A stretch of 51,221 bases of DNA from positions 1-51,221 of the forward strand of contig JAQVCR010000017.1 in assembly GCA_028689665.1 (NCBI GenBank), in the 5' to 3' direction. The position numbers and the translations under genes are program-made. Each line of letters starts with the position of its first letter. Position 1 is the first letter of the stretch. Below are positions 9,270-18,972 of the stretch, in pieces. Under the pieces are notes generated by a model. The model was not told the origin of the DNA. It ran no database searches and was given only the letters and a program-made list of their open reading frames with translations. This DNA comes from Muribaculaceae bacterium. Its GTDB lineage: Bacteria; Bacteroidota; Bacteroidia; Bacteroidales; Muribaculaceae.

Positions 9270-11477
9270 TTATCTATGAATTACTCTATCGTTTAATTCT
9301 GCGAGTTTGGCTTTGTTCCAGCGGTCGGTTGTTCCAACTAAATAACCCGTAATTCTTTGTAATTTGTCTATTGCTGTGCTACCACATTTAGGACATTGTT
9401 CAAGATTTTCGGTTGCATCTTCATATCCACATTCTAAGCATCTGTTTCTGTTGTGATTTACTGAGCAATATCCAATGTTGTGGCGATCCATTAAGTCGAC
9501 AATATTAGAAATAGCTTCCGGATTATGAGTTGCATCTCCATCTATTTCGACATAGAAGATATGTCCTCCTCTTGTAAGCTCATGATATGGTGCTTCTATC
9601 TCGGCTTTATGGCGTGGTGAACAATGATAATATACAGGAACATGATTTGAATTTGTATAATAATCTCTGTCGGTTATTCCGGGTAATATACCAAAACTCT
9701 TTCTGTCTTTTATTGTAAATTTGCCCGATAGACCTTCGGCAGGAGTAGCTAATATACTGAAATTATGTCCGTATTTTTCGGAGTATTCATTAGCCATACT
9801 TCTCATGTGAGAAACAATTCTAATACCTAGCTTCTGACTTTCATTATTCTCACCATGGTGTTTTCCTGTGAGAGCAACAAGACATTCGGCTAACCCGATA
9901 AATCCAATTCCTAATGTACCTTGATTAATAACCGATTCTACTGTGTCTGTGGACTTTAAATTATCACATCCTTTCCATAATTTACTCATGAGCAGAGGAA
10001 ATTGTTTCACTAAGGCAGTCTTTTGGAAATTATATCTGTCGCATAATTGCTTGGCTATAATATCAAGAATTGTATCTAACTTTTTGAAAAACAAATCAAT
10101 TCGTTCCTCTTGGTCTTTGATATTCATAATTTCTATTGCCATTCTCACCAGATTAATTGTTGTGAATGATAGATTGCCTCGACCGATTGATGTCTTTTCA
10201 CCATATCTATTTTCAAATACTCTGGTTCTGCAACCCATTGTGGCTACTTCATATTTGTATCTTTCCGGATCGTTTGCATCCCATTTCTCGTGTATATTGT
10301 ATGTTGCATCGAGATTTACAAAATTAGGGAAGAATCGGCGTGCAGTAACTTTGCAGGCTAATTGATATAAATCATAGTTTCTATCGGTTGGCAAGTAGCT
10401 TACTCCTCTTTTCTTCTTCCATATCTGGATAGGAAATATAGCTGTAGCTCCATTCCCAACTCCCTGATAAGTTGAATTTAATAATTCTCTAATTACGCAG
10501 CGTCCTTCTGCCGAAGTGTCTGTTCCATAATTAATTGAGCTAAATACTACTTGATTACCTCCTCGACTATGGATTGTATTCATATTGTGTATAAATGCTT
10601 CCATCGCTTGATGCACTCTGGCAACAGTCTTATTTATAGCGTGTTGCACCCAACGATTCTCGCCTTCTAATCCGGCTAAATCTTTCTTTGTGAAATCTTC
10701 AATTTTAATGTTATATAAATGAGAATAATCTTCGGCATTTAAATTCTCTAATGTCTTTATTTCTTCTATAAAGGAAGACCTAACGTATGGTGCTAAATAA
10801 AAATCAAATGCAGGTATGGCTTGTCCGCCATGCATTTCATTTTGTGCAGTTTCCATAGAAATACAGGCAATTATACTTGCAGTTTCTATTCTTTTTGCCG
10901 GTCGCGACTCTCCATGTCCTGCAACAAATCCCTTATTGAGTATTTGATCTAGAGGATGCTGAACACAAGTTAAACTTTTTGTTGGGTAATAGTCTTTGTC
11001 GTGAATATGAATATATCCATGTTTCATCGCATCTCTAGCTTCTTGAGAGAGTAAATAGTCGTCAACGAAAGGTTTAGTCGTCTCGCTTGCAAATTTCATC
11101 ATCATACCTGCCGGCGAATCAGCATTCATATTAGCATTTTCCCTTGTTATTTCGTTGTTCTTGGCTTCTATGATGCTCAAAAAAATATCTCTTGTGTGTG
11201 CTCGGCGAGCGATGCTTCGCTGATCTCGGTAAGCTATATATTTTTTTGCTACTTCTTTTCTTGAGCTAGCCATTAATTCTATTTCTACTAAATCTTGTAT
11301 GTCTTCGACAGTCATTTGCTCTTTGCCTTTGACAACAATACGATCCGTAATTTTTTGAATTAACGATTCATCTTCTCCTTTTTCTGTTTGGAGCATTGCT
11401 TTTCTTATTGCAGCTTTGATTTTTTCTTCATTAAAGCCTACAACTCTGCCATCGCGTTTGACAACTGTCTGTATCAT
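9270..11477 (-). CDS. nrdD: Anaerobic (class III) ribonucleoside-triphosphate reductase
   Basis: NrdD makes deoxyribonucleotides without oxygen, using a glycyl radical. The 735-residue protein starts with an ATP-cone (about 1-95; VVKRDGRVVGFNEEKI), which senses dATP/ATP. The large catalytic barrel includes CVQHPLDQILNKGF and the NQVVFSSINYGTDTS segment. Near the C terminus lies the zinc site with two CxxC pairs (CLECG and CPKCG), then RITGYLVGTTDRWN with the predicted radical glycine at residue 711. The start at 11477 follows a well-formed promoter (11520-11551). It forms an operon with nrdG. Confidence 0.97.
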   Translation of the reverse strand: MIQTVVKRDGRVVGFNEEKIKAAIRKAMLQTEKGEDESLIQKITDRIVVKGKEQMTVEDIQDLVEIELMASSRKEVAKKYIAYRDQRSIARRAHTRDIFLSIIEAKNNEITRENANMNADSPAGMMMKFASETTKPFVDDYLLSQEARDAMKHGYIHIHDKDYYPTKSLTCVQHPLDQILNKGFVAGHGESRPAKRIETASIIACISMETAQNEMHGGQAIPAFDFYLAPYVRSSFIEEIKTLENLNAEDYSHLYNIKIEDFTKKDLAGLEGENRWVQHAINKTVARVHQAMEAFIHNMNTIHSRGGNQVVFSSINYGTDTSAEGRCVIRELLNSTYQGVGNGATAIFPIQIWKKKRGVSYLPTDRNYDLYQLACKVTARRFFPNFVNLDATYNIHEKWDANDPERYKYEVATMGCRTRVFENRYGEKTSIGRGNLSFTTINLVRMAIEIMNIKDQEERIDLFFKKLDTILDIIAKQLCDRYNFQKTALVKQFPLLMSKLWKGCDNLKSTDTVESVINQGTLGIGFIGLAECLVALTGKHHGENNESQKLGIRIVSHMRSMANEYSEKYGHNFSILATPAEGLSGKFTIKDRKSFGILPGITDRDYYTNSNHVPVYYHCSPRHKAEIEAPYHELTRGGHIFYVEIDGDATHNPEAISNIVDLMDRHNIGYCSVNHNRNRCLECGYEDATENLEQCPKCGSTAIDKLQRITGYLVGTTDRWNKAKLAELNDRVIHR

Positions 11478-11519
11478 TATATTAAATTTGTTTGTTAGAA
11501 TGTTTAGCTTTTGCTGTTA

Positions 11520-11551
11520 CAAAGCTAATAATGTTTTCCTTATAGTGCAAA
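11520..11551 (-). promoter_or_regulatory. Promoter for nrdD-nrdG
   Basis: On the minus strand, TTTG (11548-11551) and TAGCTTTG (11520-11527) are separated by 20 bp and match the Bacteroidota -33 and -7 consensus exactly. Transcription should begin near 11513, about 35 nt before the nrdD ATG. I found no clear palindromic NrdR-type box nearby. Confidence 0.72.
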
Positions 11552-11671
11552 GAAAATTCAATATAAATTTATTAATTATTCTTTTGGAAAACATTTTTGT
11601 ATTTATAAAAATATAAATACCTATTAATCAATGATGTATAAAAAGTTTTGGATAACTCTGTTTATAGATAG

Positions 11672-12724
11672 TTATTCAAATTTATCAATTAATGATTTTA
11701 GAGTGTTACTTTTATTCAATAATTCCTGCCATTCATTTTCCGGTATTGATTTGCTTGTAATTCCACCACCGACATAAATACAAACATTACTTTTGTCAAA
11801 TTGCATACATCTTAGATTCACAAAATAATCTTCTTTATTATTATTTTGTTTAATTCCTATGAATCCGGAATAATAACTACGTTCGTGCTTTTCTGTTTTT
11901 TTGATATATTCTATTGCCAAATTTTGTGGCGTTCCTGCCACCGCCGGAGTAGGGTGAAGTTGTATTAATAGATTTGGGATAATTTTACTATCTACATTGT
12001 CTGCGCTAATGTCGTTGCATAGGTGCTGGATTGTTCCTGCTTCTTTATTATAAATAGGGCTTTTGCGATAATTAATTTGAAATTTGGTTAGTATATTACA
12101 TATATAATCTGATACAAATTTCTGTTCTTCATATTCTTTATTTGTCCATTGTGCCTTTGCATCTATTCTTTTAGTGCCGGCAAGAGCCATTGTTTCGATG
12201 TGTCCGTTGTCTACCGAAAGAAGTTTCTCAGGTGTTGCTCCAATCCAATATCCTGTATCGTTAGTGTGATACAAGAACACAAAAGCACTCTTGTAAACTT
12301 TAGTTATTCTAATGAATAATTTGGCAAAATCTTCGGCATTCATATTATGCTTATAGATGAACGTATTCGACAATACAACTTTGTCAAGTATTTTATTCTT
12401 TATGTCTTGTATTGTATTGTTTAAAGTTTTTAGGTATTCATCTTCTGTTGCAGTTAATGTAGATATATTCCGAGTCGCGGTATTGAGGGAGGCTTTTGTA
12501 CTAAGATATTCTTCGGCATTAAGGTCTTGAAATATTGTGCATGTAGGGTATTTATCATTATTTATATCGAATGGCACAATAATAAATTGATTAATATTTT
12601 GATGTGTAGTATCACATTCCGCTCCAAATTCTATGTTCTCAGAATTAGGGTGGCGGTATGCAAAAAACTTTGAGTTATATTGAATAGCTTTAGTTATAGC
12701 TTTTACAATTAGTTCATCATTCAT
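11672..12724 (-). CDS. menF: Isochorismate synthase
   Basis: MenF isomerises chorismate to isochorismate, feeding MenD. The 350-residue protein has the chorismate-binding fold in its C-terminal two thirds: IGATPEKLLSV, METMALAGTKR-like ETMALAGTKR, the QLHPTPAVAGTP motif, ERSYYSGFIG and a final YVGGGITSKSIPENEW. These are the metal- and chorismate-contacting segments of the MenF/EntC/PabB family, and the combination is that of an isochorismate synthase. It overlaps the end of rimO by 8 bp and is therefore transcribed with it, apart from the menDBCE operon on the opposite strand. Confidence 0.92.
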   Translation of the reverse strand: MNDELIVKAITKAIQYNSKFFAYRHPNSENIEFGAECDTTHQNINQFIIVPFDINNDKYPTCTIFQDLNAEEYLSTKASLNTATRNISTLTATEDEYLKTLNNTIQDIKNKILDKVVLSNTFIYKHNMNAEDFAKLFIRITKVYKSAFVFLYHTNDTGYWIGATPEKLLSVDNGHIETMALAGTKRIDAKAQWTNKEYEEQKFVSDYICNILTKFQINYRKSPIYNKEAGTIQHLCNDISADNVDSKIIPNLLIQLHPTPAVAGTPQNLAIEYIKKTEKHERSYYSGFIGIKQNNNKEDYFVNLRCMQFDKSNVCIYVGGGITSKSIPENEWQELLNKSNTLKSLIDKFE

Positions 12725-14015
12725 TAAGTGTACCTATCAATTCAAATGGTAAGGCATCTATAATTTTGATATTATAGAAATTACCAATTTCTAGTTTTTT
12801 ATCCTTTTTTATTAAGACCTCTGGATCAACTTCGGGAGAATCGAATTCTGTTCTGCCTATATAGAAATCATCTTCCTCTCTATCAACAATTACTTTTAAT
12901 GATTTTCCTATTTTATTTTCATTTAATTCAAGCGCAATTGTTTCTTGCGTTTCCATTAAGGTGGTTAGACGCTCTTGCTTTACCTCATCAGGAATTGAGT
13001 CGGTATAATTCTTTGCTGCAAAAGTGTCTTCTTCTTCACAATAAGCAAATGCTCCCATACGGTCGAATTTAGCCTCTTTCACAAAGCTCAGCAGCTCATT
13101 ATATTCGTTTTCACCTTCACCGGGGAATCCAACCATTAGCGTTGTGCGAATATGAATTCCCGGCACCGATTCTCTTAAAGTTTTAATAAGTTTGATTGTA
13201 CCTTCTTTATTTATGTGCCTGCGCATATTTGACAATACCGTATCGCTGATGTGCTGTAATGCAATGTCAAGATATTTGCAGATATTGTTGTGCTTATTCA
13301 TTATTGGTAAAATGTCGTAAGGAAACTGTGCCGGATAGGCATAATGTAACCTAATCCATTCCACGCCATCAATTTGGGCAATTGTATCTAATAGTGCAGC
13401 TAGTTTCATCTCTCCATATATATCAATACCGTAAGACGACAAATCTTGAGCTATTATATTAAATTCTTTCACCCCTCTTCCGACAAGCATTTTTACTTCG
13501 TCGGATATTTCTTCTATTGTACGAGATGTATGTCGTCCTGTGATTAAAGGAATGGCACAGAATGCACAGAAACGATTGCAACCTTCTGAAATTTTAATGT
13601 ATGTGTAGTGTGGAGGTGTAGTCAATATTCTATCATATACTTTTGTATCGGGTGTAATAGTTTGCAAATCGGTAATTAATTTGTCCCAATTAAATTTACC
13701 ATAAAATTTGTCGACTTCAGGAATTTCAATTTTTAGATCATCAAAATATCTTTCAGATAGACAGCCCATTACAAATAAATATTTTAGCTTACCTTCCTTT
13801 TTGGCTTCTACATATTCAAGGATAGTATTAATAGATTCTTCTTTTGCATCGCCAATAAATCCACAAGTGTTTATTACTACAATTTCGCCACACACTTTAT
13901 CTGAGTCATGAGCTACTTCATAGCCTATATCGCTCATTCGTTTCATTAGACGTTCTGAGTCAACTAGATTTTTAGAGCATCCTAGCGTGATTATATCTAT
14001 TCTTTTTTTCTTCAT
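12717..14015 (-). CDS. rimO: Ribosomal protein S12 methylthiotransferase
   Basis: RimO methylthiolates a conserved aspartate of ribosomal protein S12, using two 4Fe-4S clusters. The 432-residue protein has the N-terminal UPF0004 domain (IITLGCSKNLVDSERL, VINTCGF and MGCLSERY supply three cysteines). It has the radical-SAM motif GCNRFCAFCAIP at about residue 145, and a C-terminal TRAM domain (about 365-432). The LGCSKN start motif distinguishes RimO from the tRNA enzyme MiaB. The start lies only about 10 bp past the ftsY terminator, and menF overlaps its end. Confidence 0.95.
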   Translation of the reverse strand: MKKKRIDIITLGCSKNLVDSERLMKRMSDIGYEVAHDSDKVCGEIVVINTCGFIGDAKEESINTILEYVEAKKEGKLKYLFVMGCLSERYFDDLKIEIPEVDKFYGKFNWDKLITDLQTITPDTKVYDRILTTPPHYTYIKISEGCNRFCAFCAIPLITGRHTSRTIEEISDEVKMLVGRGVKEFNIIAQDLSSYGIDIYGEMKLAALLDTIAQIDGVEWIRLHYAYPAQFPYDILPIMNKHNNICKYLDIALQHISDTVLSNMRRHINKEGTIKLIKTLRESVPGIHIRTTLMVGFPGEGENEYNELLSFVKEAKFDRMGAFAYCEEEDTFAAKNYTDSIPDEVKQERLTTLMETQETIALELNENKIGKSLKVIVDREEDDFYIGRTEFDSPEVDPEVLIKKDKKLEIGNFYNIKIIDALPFELIGTLNE

Positions 14016-14023
14016 TTTATAGG

Positions 14024-14070
14024 AATAAAAAAGGATTCTGTATAGTAAATTATTCTATACAGAACCCTTT
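14024..14070 (-). terminator. Rho-independent terminator of ftsY, just before rimO
   Basis: The arms at 14030-14045 and 14055-14070 form a 16-bp stem with one mismatch and a 9-nt loop. On the minus strand it is followed by a six-T run (A-tract at 14027-14032 on the plus strand). It ends ftsY and stands 9-15 bases upstream of the rimO ATG. Confidence 0.85.
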
Positions 14071-14084
14071 GTATGATTTATATT

Positions 14085-15041
14085 TTATACGTTTCCAAAT
14101 AAAGTCTTTACAAATTCTGCTTTTCTAAATACTTGTAAGTCTTCTACTCCTTCTCCAAGTCCTATGTATTTAACAGGTATTTTAAATTGGTCGCTTATAC
14201 CAATTACAACTCCACCTTTTGCGGTTCCATCTAGTTTTGTTATTGCTAGTTCATTAACTTCGGTAGCTTCGACAAATTTTGTTGCTTGTTCAAAGGCATT
14301 TTGTCCGGTTGAGCCATCGAGTACTAACAGTACTTCGTGTGGAGCTCCCGGTATTACTTTCTGCATTACATTTTTTATTTTTGTAAGCTCGTCCATTAAT
14401 CCCTTTTTGTTGTGTAATCTGCCGGCTGTGTCAATTATTACGACATCTGCATTATTTGCTTTTGCCGAGCTTACTGTGTCGAATGCAACTGAGGCGGGGT
14501 CGCTACCCATTTTCTGCTTGATAACGGTAACTCCTGTTCTTTCGCCCCAAATATCAAGTTGCTCTACTGCCGCTGCTCTGAAAGTGTCGGCTGCTCCTAG
14601 TATTACTTTATTTCCGGCTTTTTTGAATTGGTAAGCTAATTTACCGATAGTAGTAGTTTTGCCTACTCCATTTACCCCAACAACCATAATAACGTATGGT
14701 TTTTTGTCGTTTGGAACTTCAAAGTCGCCATCTGTTCCATTGTCTCGCTCGGTGAGCATATCGGTGATTTCGTCGCACAATAGATTGTTAAGCTCCGATG
14801 CGCTTACATATTTATCTTTAGCTACGCGTTTCTCTATTCTGTCAAGAATTTTGAGAGTGGTCTGTACTCCAACATCTGAAGTAATAAATACCTCTTCAAG
14901 ACGATCGAGAACTTCATCATCAATCTTTGTCTTCCCTGCTATAGCTCTAGCTAATTTAGAGAAAACACCTTCTTTGGTTTTTGAAAGACCTTTATCTAAA
15001 GTCTCTTTTTTTTCTTTAGAGAAAAAATTAAATATGCCCAT
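14085..15041 (-). CDS. ftsY: Signal recognition particle receptor FtsY
   Basis: FtsY is the SRP receptor GTPase that docks ribosome-nascent chain complexes at the membrane translocon. The 318-residue protein has the helical N domain followed by the G domain, with GVNGVGKTTTIGKLA (G1), DTFRAAAVEQL (SRP-family insertion box), DTAGRLHNKKGLMDEL (G3) and TKLDGTAKGG (G4/G5 area). It lacks the long acidic A domain of E. coli FtsY, which is normal in this phylum. It has its own promoter (15067-15098) and its own terminator. Confidence 0.96.
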   Translation of the reverse strand: MGIFNFFSKEKKETLDKGLSKTKEGVFSKLARAIAGKTKIDDEVLDRLEEVFITSDVGVQTTLKILDRIEKRVAKDKYVSASELNNLLCDEITDMLTERDNGTDGDFEVPNDKKPYVIMVVGVNGVGKTTTIGKLAYQFKKAGNKVILGAADTFRAAAVEQLDIWGERTGVTVIKQKMGSDPASVAFDTVSSAKANNADVVIIDTAGRLHNKKGLMDELTKIKNVMQKVIPGAPHEVLLVLDGSTGQNAFEQATKFVEATEVNELAITKLDGTAKGGVVIGISDQFKIPVKYIGLGEGVEDLQVFRKAEFVKTLFGNV

Positions 15042-15066
15042 TGTTGACGTGCTTTGAATTATAACG

Positions 15067-15098
15067 CAAATATACTAATTTGTTATCCATTTTGCAAC
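15067..15098 (-). promoter_or_regulatory. Promoter for ftsY
   Basis: On the minus strand, GTTG (15095-15098) is followed after 20 bp by TATATTTG (15067-15074), a full match to the -7 consensus. The predicted start is near 15060, about 20 nt before the ATG at 15041. Confidence 0.62.
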
Positions 15099-15143
15099 CT
15101 ATATTTGCTTATATGATAACTTATAATTTAATATCTTTTAAAA

Positions 15144-16724
15144 CTAAAATTCTGATGTGAAATGAAATTTAATTTTAGGAAAATCATTTTGTGCCATTTG
15201 TAGTACGTAATTTGAGTCGGCAAGAAATACATCTCTGCCTTCTCTATCAAGTGCCATAAATTGATGCTTGCGTTTCTTAAATGCTGATAGTGCTTCTGCA
15301 TCATCACTCTCAATCCAACATGCTTTGAATAGGCTTATTGGCTCCCAATGACACTGCGCTCCATATTCGTGAAGTAGTCTATATTGAATTACTTCAAATT
15401 GTAATTGTCCTACTGTACCTATTAATTTCCTTCCATTGAATTGATTTACAAACAATTGAGCTACACCTTCGTCCATTAATTGCTCGATACCCTTGTTTAA
15501 TTGCTTAGTTTTCATTGGATCGATGTTATCTATGTATTTAAACATTTCGGGCGAGAAGCTAGGTAAGCCTTTAAATTGTAATTGTTCGCCTTCGGTAAGT
15601 GTATCTCCAATTTTAAAATTTCCTGTATCCGGTAGTCCTACAATATCGCCGGGATAGGCATCGTCGACAATCGATTTTTTCTGTGCCATAAATGCTGTTG
15701 GTGCAGAGAAGCGCATCATTTTGCCACTGCGAATATGTTTATAATTAGCATTTCGTTCAAAATGTCCTGAGCAAACTTTGACAAAAGCAATACAACTACG
15801 GTGGTTAGGGTCCATGTTTGCGTGTATCTTAAATACGAATCCTGTAAATGGTTCTTCTGTTGGAGCTACAATTCTTTCTTCAGCTTTAACCGGGCGTGGT
15901 GTGGGGGCGATTTTAACAAAGCAGTCGAGTAATTCTTTTACACCAAATGTGTTTAGTGCCGAACCGAAAAACACGGGGGCTACCTTGGCTTGCAGATAGT
16001 CGTCTTCGCTAAATTCGGGATATACTCCGTCGATTAGCTCTAAATCTTCTCTTAGCTTTTGGGCATCATTTTCGCCAACTGAAGCATCTATTGTAGTGTC
16101 GTTAATGTCATCTATCTCGATTCTTTCGGTTACTTTTTGCTTGTTGGGGGTGAATAGGTCAAGACTTTTCTCATAGATATTATATACACCTTTAAATTTT
16201 GCACCTATGTTGATAGGCCAGCTAAGTGGACGTACATTTATTTTTAATTCAGATTCTAGCTCATCAAGAATATCAAATGGATCACGACCTTCGCGGTCGA
16301 GTTTGTTGACAAATATAATGACAGGCGTATTTCTCATTCTACACACTTCCATTAGCTTCCTTGTCTGCATTTCGACACCTTTAGCCACGTCGACAACAAT
16401 AATTACACTGTCTACGGCTGTCAATGTGCGATATGTATCTTCAGCAAAGTCTTGGTGTCCGGGAGTATCTAGAATGTTTATTTTGTAGTCGCCATAGTTA
16501 AAGCCCATTACAGATGTTGCAACAGATATCCCACGTTGTTTTTCTATCTCCATCCAATCGGATGCAGCTGTCTTTTTTATTTTGTTTGATTTTACAGCAC
16601 CGGCAACGTGAATAGCACCTCCAAAAAGAAGTAACTTCTCAGTTAAAGTGGTTTTACCCGCATCCGGGTGACTTATAATTGCGAATGTCCTTCGCTTGTC
16701 TATCTCTTCTTGTAAATTTGCCAC
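15144..16724 (-). CDS. prfC: Peptide chain release factor 3
   Basis: RF3 is the translational GTPase that recycles release factors RF1/RF2 from the ribosome. The 526-residue protein shows [15 protein letters not shown] (P-loop), the switch-I segment [26 protein letters not shown] (G3) and [12 protein letters not shown] (G4). The RF3-specific C-terminal region includes VGQLQFEV and [11 protein letters not shown]. The length is standard. It begins 2 bp after the rfbD stop, so it ends an apparent operon of DUF4924-type gene, rfbD and prfC. I see no clear hairpin after it. Confidence 0.96.
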   Translation of the reverse strand: MANLQEEIDKRRTFAIISHPDAGKTTLTEKLLLFGGAIHVAGAVKSNKIKKTAASDWMEIEKQRGISVATSVMGFNYGDYKINILDTPGHQDFAEDTYRTLTAVDSVIIVVDVAKGVEMQTRKLMEVCRMRNTPVIIFVNKLDREGRDPFDILDELESELKINVRPLSWPINIGAKFKGVYNIYEKSLDLFTPNKQKVTERIEIDDINDTTIDASVGENDAQKLREDLELIDGVYPEFSEDDYLQAKVAPVFFGSALNTFGVKELLDCFVKIAPTPRPVKAEERIVAPTEEPFTGFVFKIHANMDPNHRSCIAFVKVCSGHFERNANYKHIRSGKMMRFSAPTAFMAQKKSIVDDAYPGDIVGLPDTGNFKIGDTLTEGEQLQFKGLPSFSPEMFKYIDNIDPMKTKQLNKGIEQLMDEGVAQLFVNQFNGRKLIGTVGQLQFEVIQYRLLHEYGAQCHWEPISLFKACWIESDDAEALSAFKKRKHQFMALDREGRDVFLADSNYVLQMAQNDFPKIKFHFTSEF

Positions 16725-16726
16725 TT

Positions 16727-17599
16727 TTATGAATTTATTTTCAGATTATTAATGCACTTTTCTAAACTTGATTCCCAATAGGGGATAACTATATGAAATG
16801 TATCTTTTATTTTACTCTTATCTAGCACGCTGTAATATGGTCGTTGAGCTGGAGTAGGGTATAGTCGCGATGGAATTGGATTAATATTGCAATTTTTTAT
16901 GCCACACAATCTATGTATTGCTTTAGCAAAATCGTACCAAGATATTGCGCCTTCGTTTGAGAAATGATATATCCCTTTCCCTATTTTGTTAGAATCGATA
17001 ATTGTATATATAGCATTTGCAAGGTCGGTAGCCGATGTTGGCGTTCCTATCTGGTCGCACACTACATTTATACTGTCTTTTTCTTCGCCAAGCCTAATCA
17101 TTGTCTTTACGAAGTTTTTGCCATGAGGTGAATATAGCCACGATGTGCGAATTATTATACTATCGGGTGCTATGCTCAATAATCTCTTTTCGCCTTCTAA
17201 TTTTGTTGTTCCATACACAGATTTTGGAGCCGGTGTGTCTTCTTCTGTATATGGCTTAAAATTACAGCCATCAAAGACATAATCGGTAGATATGTGTATT
17301 ACCTTTGCGTTATTGGCTTCGGCACTTTGAGCTATATTTGCAATAGCCTCTACATTTAGCTTCTTGCACAATTGTGCATTATCCTCGGCGGCATCGACCG
17401 CTGTATATGCCGCACAGTTTATAACGATATTTATCGTATTATTTTTTATGTAATTATCGACTGCTTTTGAGTCGGTAATATCCAACTCATTTATATCTGT
17501 GCAATATAATTTATATCCTTGTCGATTTTCAAAAGCGACTTGAATTTCTTTACCCAGCTGCCCATTGCTGCCGGTAACCAAAATATTCGTTGTTTCCAT
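16727..17599 (-). CDS. rfbD: dTDP-4-dehydrorhamnose reductase
   Basis: RfbD reduces dTDP-4-dehydrorhamnose to dTDP-rhamnose, a precursor for surface polysaccharide. The protein has the NADPH-binding [12 protein letters not shown] motif at the N terminus, the [13 protein letters not shown] segment, ISTDYVFDG and YGTTKLEGE with the YxxxK catalytic pair, and the [19 protein letters not shown] stretch. The frame is open back to 17635, but I choose the ATG at 17599 ([10 protein letters not shown]). It follows the upstream stop codon by one base and puts the Rossmann strand at the true N terminus, for 290 residues. No other rml genes are in the window. Confidence 0.92.
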   Translation of the reverse strand: METTNILVTGSNGQLGKEIQVAFENRQGYKLYCTDINELDITDSKAVDNYIKNNTINIVINCAAYTAVDAAEDNAQLCKKLNVEAIANIAQSAEANNAKVIHISTDYVFDGCNFKPYTEEDTPAPKSVYGTTKLEGEKRLLSIAPDSIIIRTSWLYSPHGKNFVKTMIRLGEEKDSINVVCDQIGTPTSATDLANAIYTIIDSNKIGKGIYHFSNEGAISWYDFAKAIHRLCGIKNCNINPIPSRLYPTPAQRPYYSVLDKSKIKDTFHIVIPYWESSLEKCINNLKINS

Positions 17600-17600
17600 T

Positions 17601-18152
17601 CTATTTGTCCTCCTCAAAAATTGATTTTGACTCATTTTTCTTATATAGAAAAGCTAATGTGGCTATAAACTTTGATATTTGTTTCATTGCAATTTCTGTA
17701 TCTACTGAAATTTCTTTACCTTGAATACGCAATAATAACATTCCGTATAAAGCATTGAAACAAGTTTCTAGTTCGCCTGCTTTATTATCTCCGGCTTTAG
17801 CTCTTAGCTCAACTATAAATGGAAGAGTTTTATAAAACTCGGCTGTATATTCCGGGAAATTAACCGATTTGAGTAGCTTTGAGTGAAATTCTGAGAGTTG
17901 GATCAAGACATTTTTGCAGAGTTGTAAGTGTTCGCCACTTACAACATTCTCCATACGCATCATTTCGATTAATGATTCATACCAATTTATAATTTCAGAT
18001 TTAATATCGTCGGAAACTTCATATTTTGAAATTATTGATGCATTAATCTTTTCTATATCAAGAGAATATGCTCGTATTATATCTTCTATTTGCCACATAT
18101 ATAGAAGATATTCAGCAATATTTTCTTTCCTTTTGGTTTTAGCTGTAAGCAC
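17601..18152 (-). CDS. DUF4924-type conserved protein
   Basis: This 183-residue, mostly helical protein lacks a signal peptide or membrane segments and is presumably cytoplasmic. The N-terminal KENIAEYLLYMWQIEDIIRA resembles the Bacteroidota-specific family I know as DUF4924. The C-terminal half (LRAKAGDNKAGELETCFNALYGMLLLRIQGKEIS) is also characteristic of that family. Its function is unknown. It is the first gene of the group leading to rfbD and prfC, overlapping or abutting each next gene. That says it is co-expressed but gives no clear functional clue. The family name is from memory. Confidence 0.8.
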   Translation of the reverse strand: MLTAKTKRKENIAEYLLYMWQIEDIIRAYSLDIEKINASIISKYEVSDDIKSEIINWYESLIEMMRMENVVSGEHLQLCKNVLIQLSEFHSKLLKSVNFPEYTAEFYKTLPFIVELRAKAGDNKAGELETCFNALYGMLLLRIQGKEISVDTEIAMKQISKFIATLAFLYKKNESKSIFEEDK

Positions 18153-18183
18153 GGCTTAAATTTTATTTAAACTAAACAAATGA

Positions 18184-18885
18184 TTATCCAAATTTACTTA
18201 TTTTGCGTAATAGAGGCTCGTTAATGACCTTTATTCTTCGTCCATCTACAATAATGATACCTTCACTGACAAAACTTGAAAGTGTGCGTATGGCATTCGA
18301 TGTGGTCATATTTGAGAGGTTGGCAATGTCTTCACGAGCCATATATATTTTCAGCGTTTCGGTGTCGTCTTCAAAGCCATAATTATCTATTAATAATGTC
18401 AAAGCTTCGGCTAAGCGTCCGCGTATGTGCTTCTGTGTGAGGTTCACGATTTTAGTATCCGAGCCTCCTAAGTGCTTAGATAATTCGTGAATAAAGAACC
18501 ATGCTAGATTTTTGTTGCCATCTATTAATTCTTTAACTAGGGTCATTGGTATAGCTCCTAGTGTAGATATTTCAAATGCGGCTGCACTCGAAACATAAGG
18601 CTCTTTAGCAAAGTATGCTCTATAGCCAAAGTATTGAATTGGGCGATATAAACGTAATATTTGTTGACGACCGCCAATACCATCTTTGAACATTTTTACT
18701 TTGCCTTTAAGAAGACACCATAAGAATTCGGGCTCTTCATTCTCAGCATAAATGATCTGATTCTTTTTAAAATTATGTATAACAAAATTATCGACTACTC
18801 GTCGTTTTTCATCCGAAGTAAGTATTGCCCATATTTCAGCAAGATCTTCGCTTATTACTTTCTCTAGCGTACTCTTTTTTATCAT
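18184..18885 (-). CDS. Crp/Fnr-family transcriptional regulator
   Basis: The 233-residue protein has a cyclic-nucleotide-binding-like beta-roll (about 20-135; KNQIIYAENEEPEFLWCLLKGKVKMF) and a dimerisation helix. A C-terminal winged helix-turn-helix follows (about 160-225; MAREDIANLSNMTTSNAIRTLSSF as recognition region). It contains a single cysteine, so it cannot hold an FNR-type Fe-S cluster. It also lacks the obvious arginine-serine pocket expected for cAMP binding. The effector is unknown. A promoter at 18924-18953 and a 17-bp palindrome upstream of it (18973-18989) suggest possible autoregulation. Confidence 0.88.
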   Translation of the reverse strand: MIKKSTLEKVISEDLAEIWAILTSDEKRRVVDNFVIHNFKKNQIIYAENEEPEFLWCLLKGKVKMFKDGIGGRQQILRLYRPIQYFGYRAYFAKEPYVSSAAAFEISTLGAIPMTLVKELIDGNKNLAWFFIHELSKHLGGSDTKIVNLTQKHIRGRLAEALTLLIDNYGFEDDTETLKIYMAREDIANLSNMTTSNAIRTLSSFVSEGIIIVDGRRIKVINEPLLRKISKFG

Positions 18886-18923
18886 AATTAGTTTAGTGTG
18901 CTATACAGCAATGCTATAAAACA

Positions 18924-18953
18924 CAAAATTATAAATTATTATCTTAATAACAA
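18924..18953 (-). promoter_or_regulatory. Promoter for the Crp/Fnr-type gene
   Basis: On the minus strand, TTG (18951-18953) is followed after 19 bp by TAATTTTG (18924-18931), a full -7 match. The predicted start is near 18917, giving a leader of about 30 nt that contains two copies of TGCTATA-like sequence in direct orientation. Confidence 0.6.
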
Positions 18954-18972
18954 TGAAATAGAAGAAAAACTT

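Noticed and set aside
9943..10365. 140-codon plus-strand reading frame opposite nrdD
   Set aside because: It lies wholly inside the well-supported nrdD gene on the other strand and shows no family resemblance or promoter.
11652..11674. Weak hairpin at the end of menF (ATAACT/AGTTAT)
   Set aside because: Only six pairs, overlapping the stop codon, and followed by a poor T-run; too weak to call a terminator.
14164..14634. 156-codon and, at 14659-15057, 132-codon plus-strand frames opposite ftsY
   Set aside because: They mirror ftsY codons, are rich in Ser/Thr/Pro typical of antisense frames, and have no independent start signal.
17600..17635. N-terminal extension of rfbD (MSQNQFLRRTNR)
   Set aside because: It overlaps the upstream gene's end; the ATG at 17599 follows the stop directly and begins the Rossmann strand as in the family.
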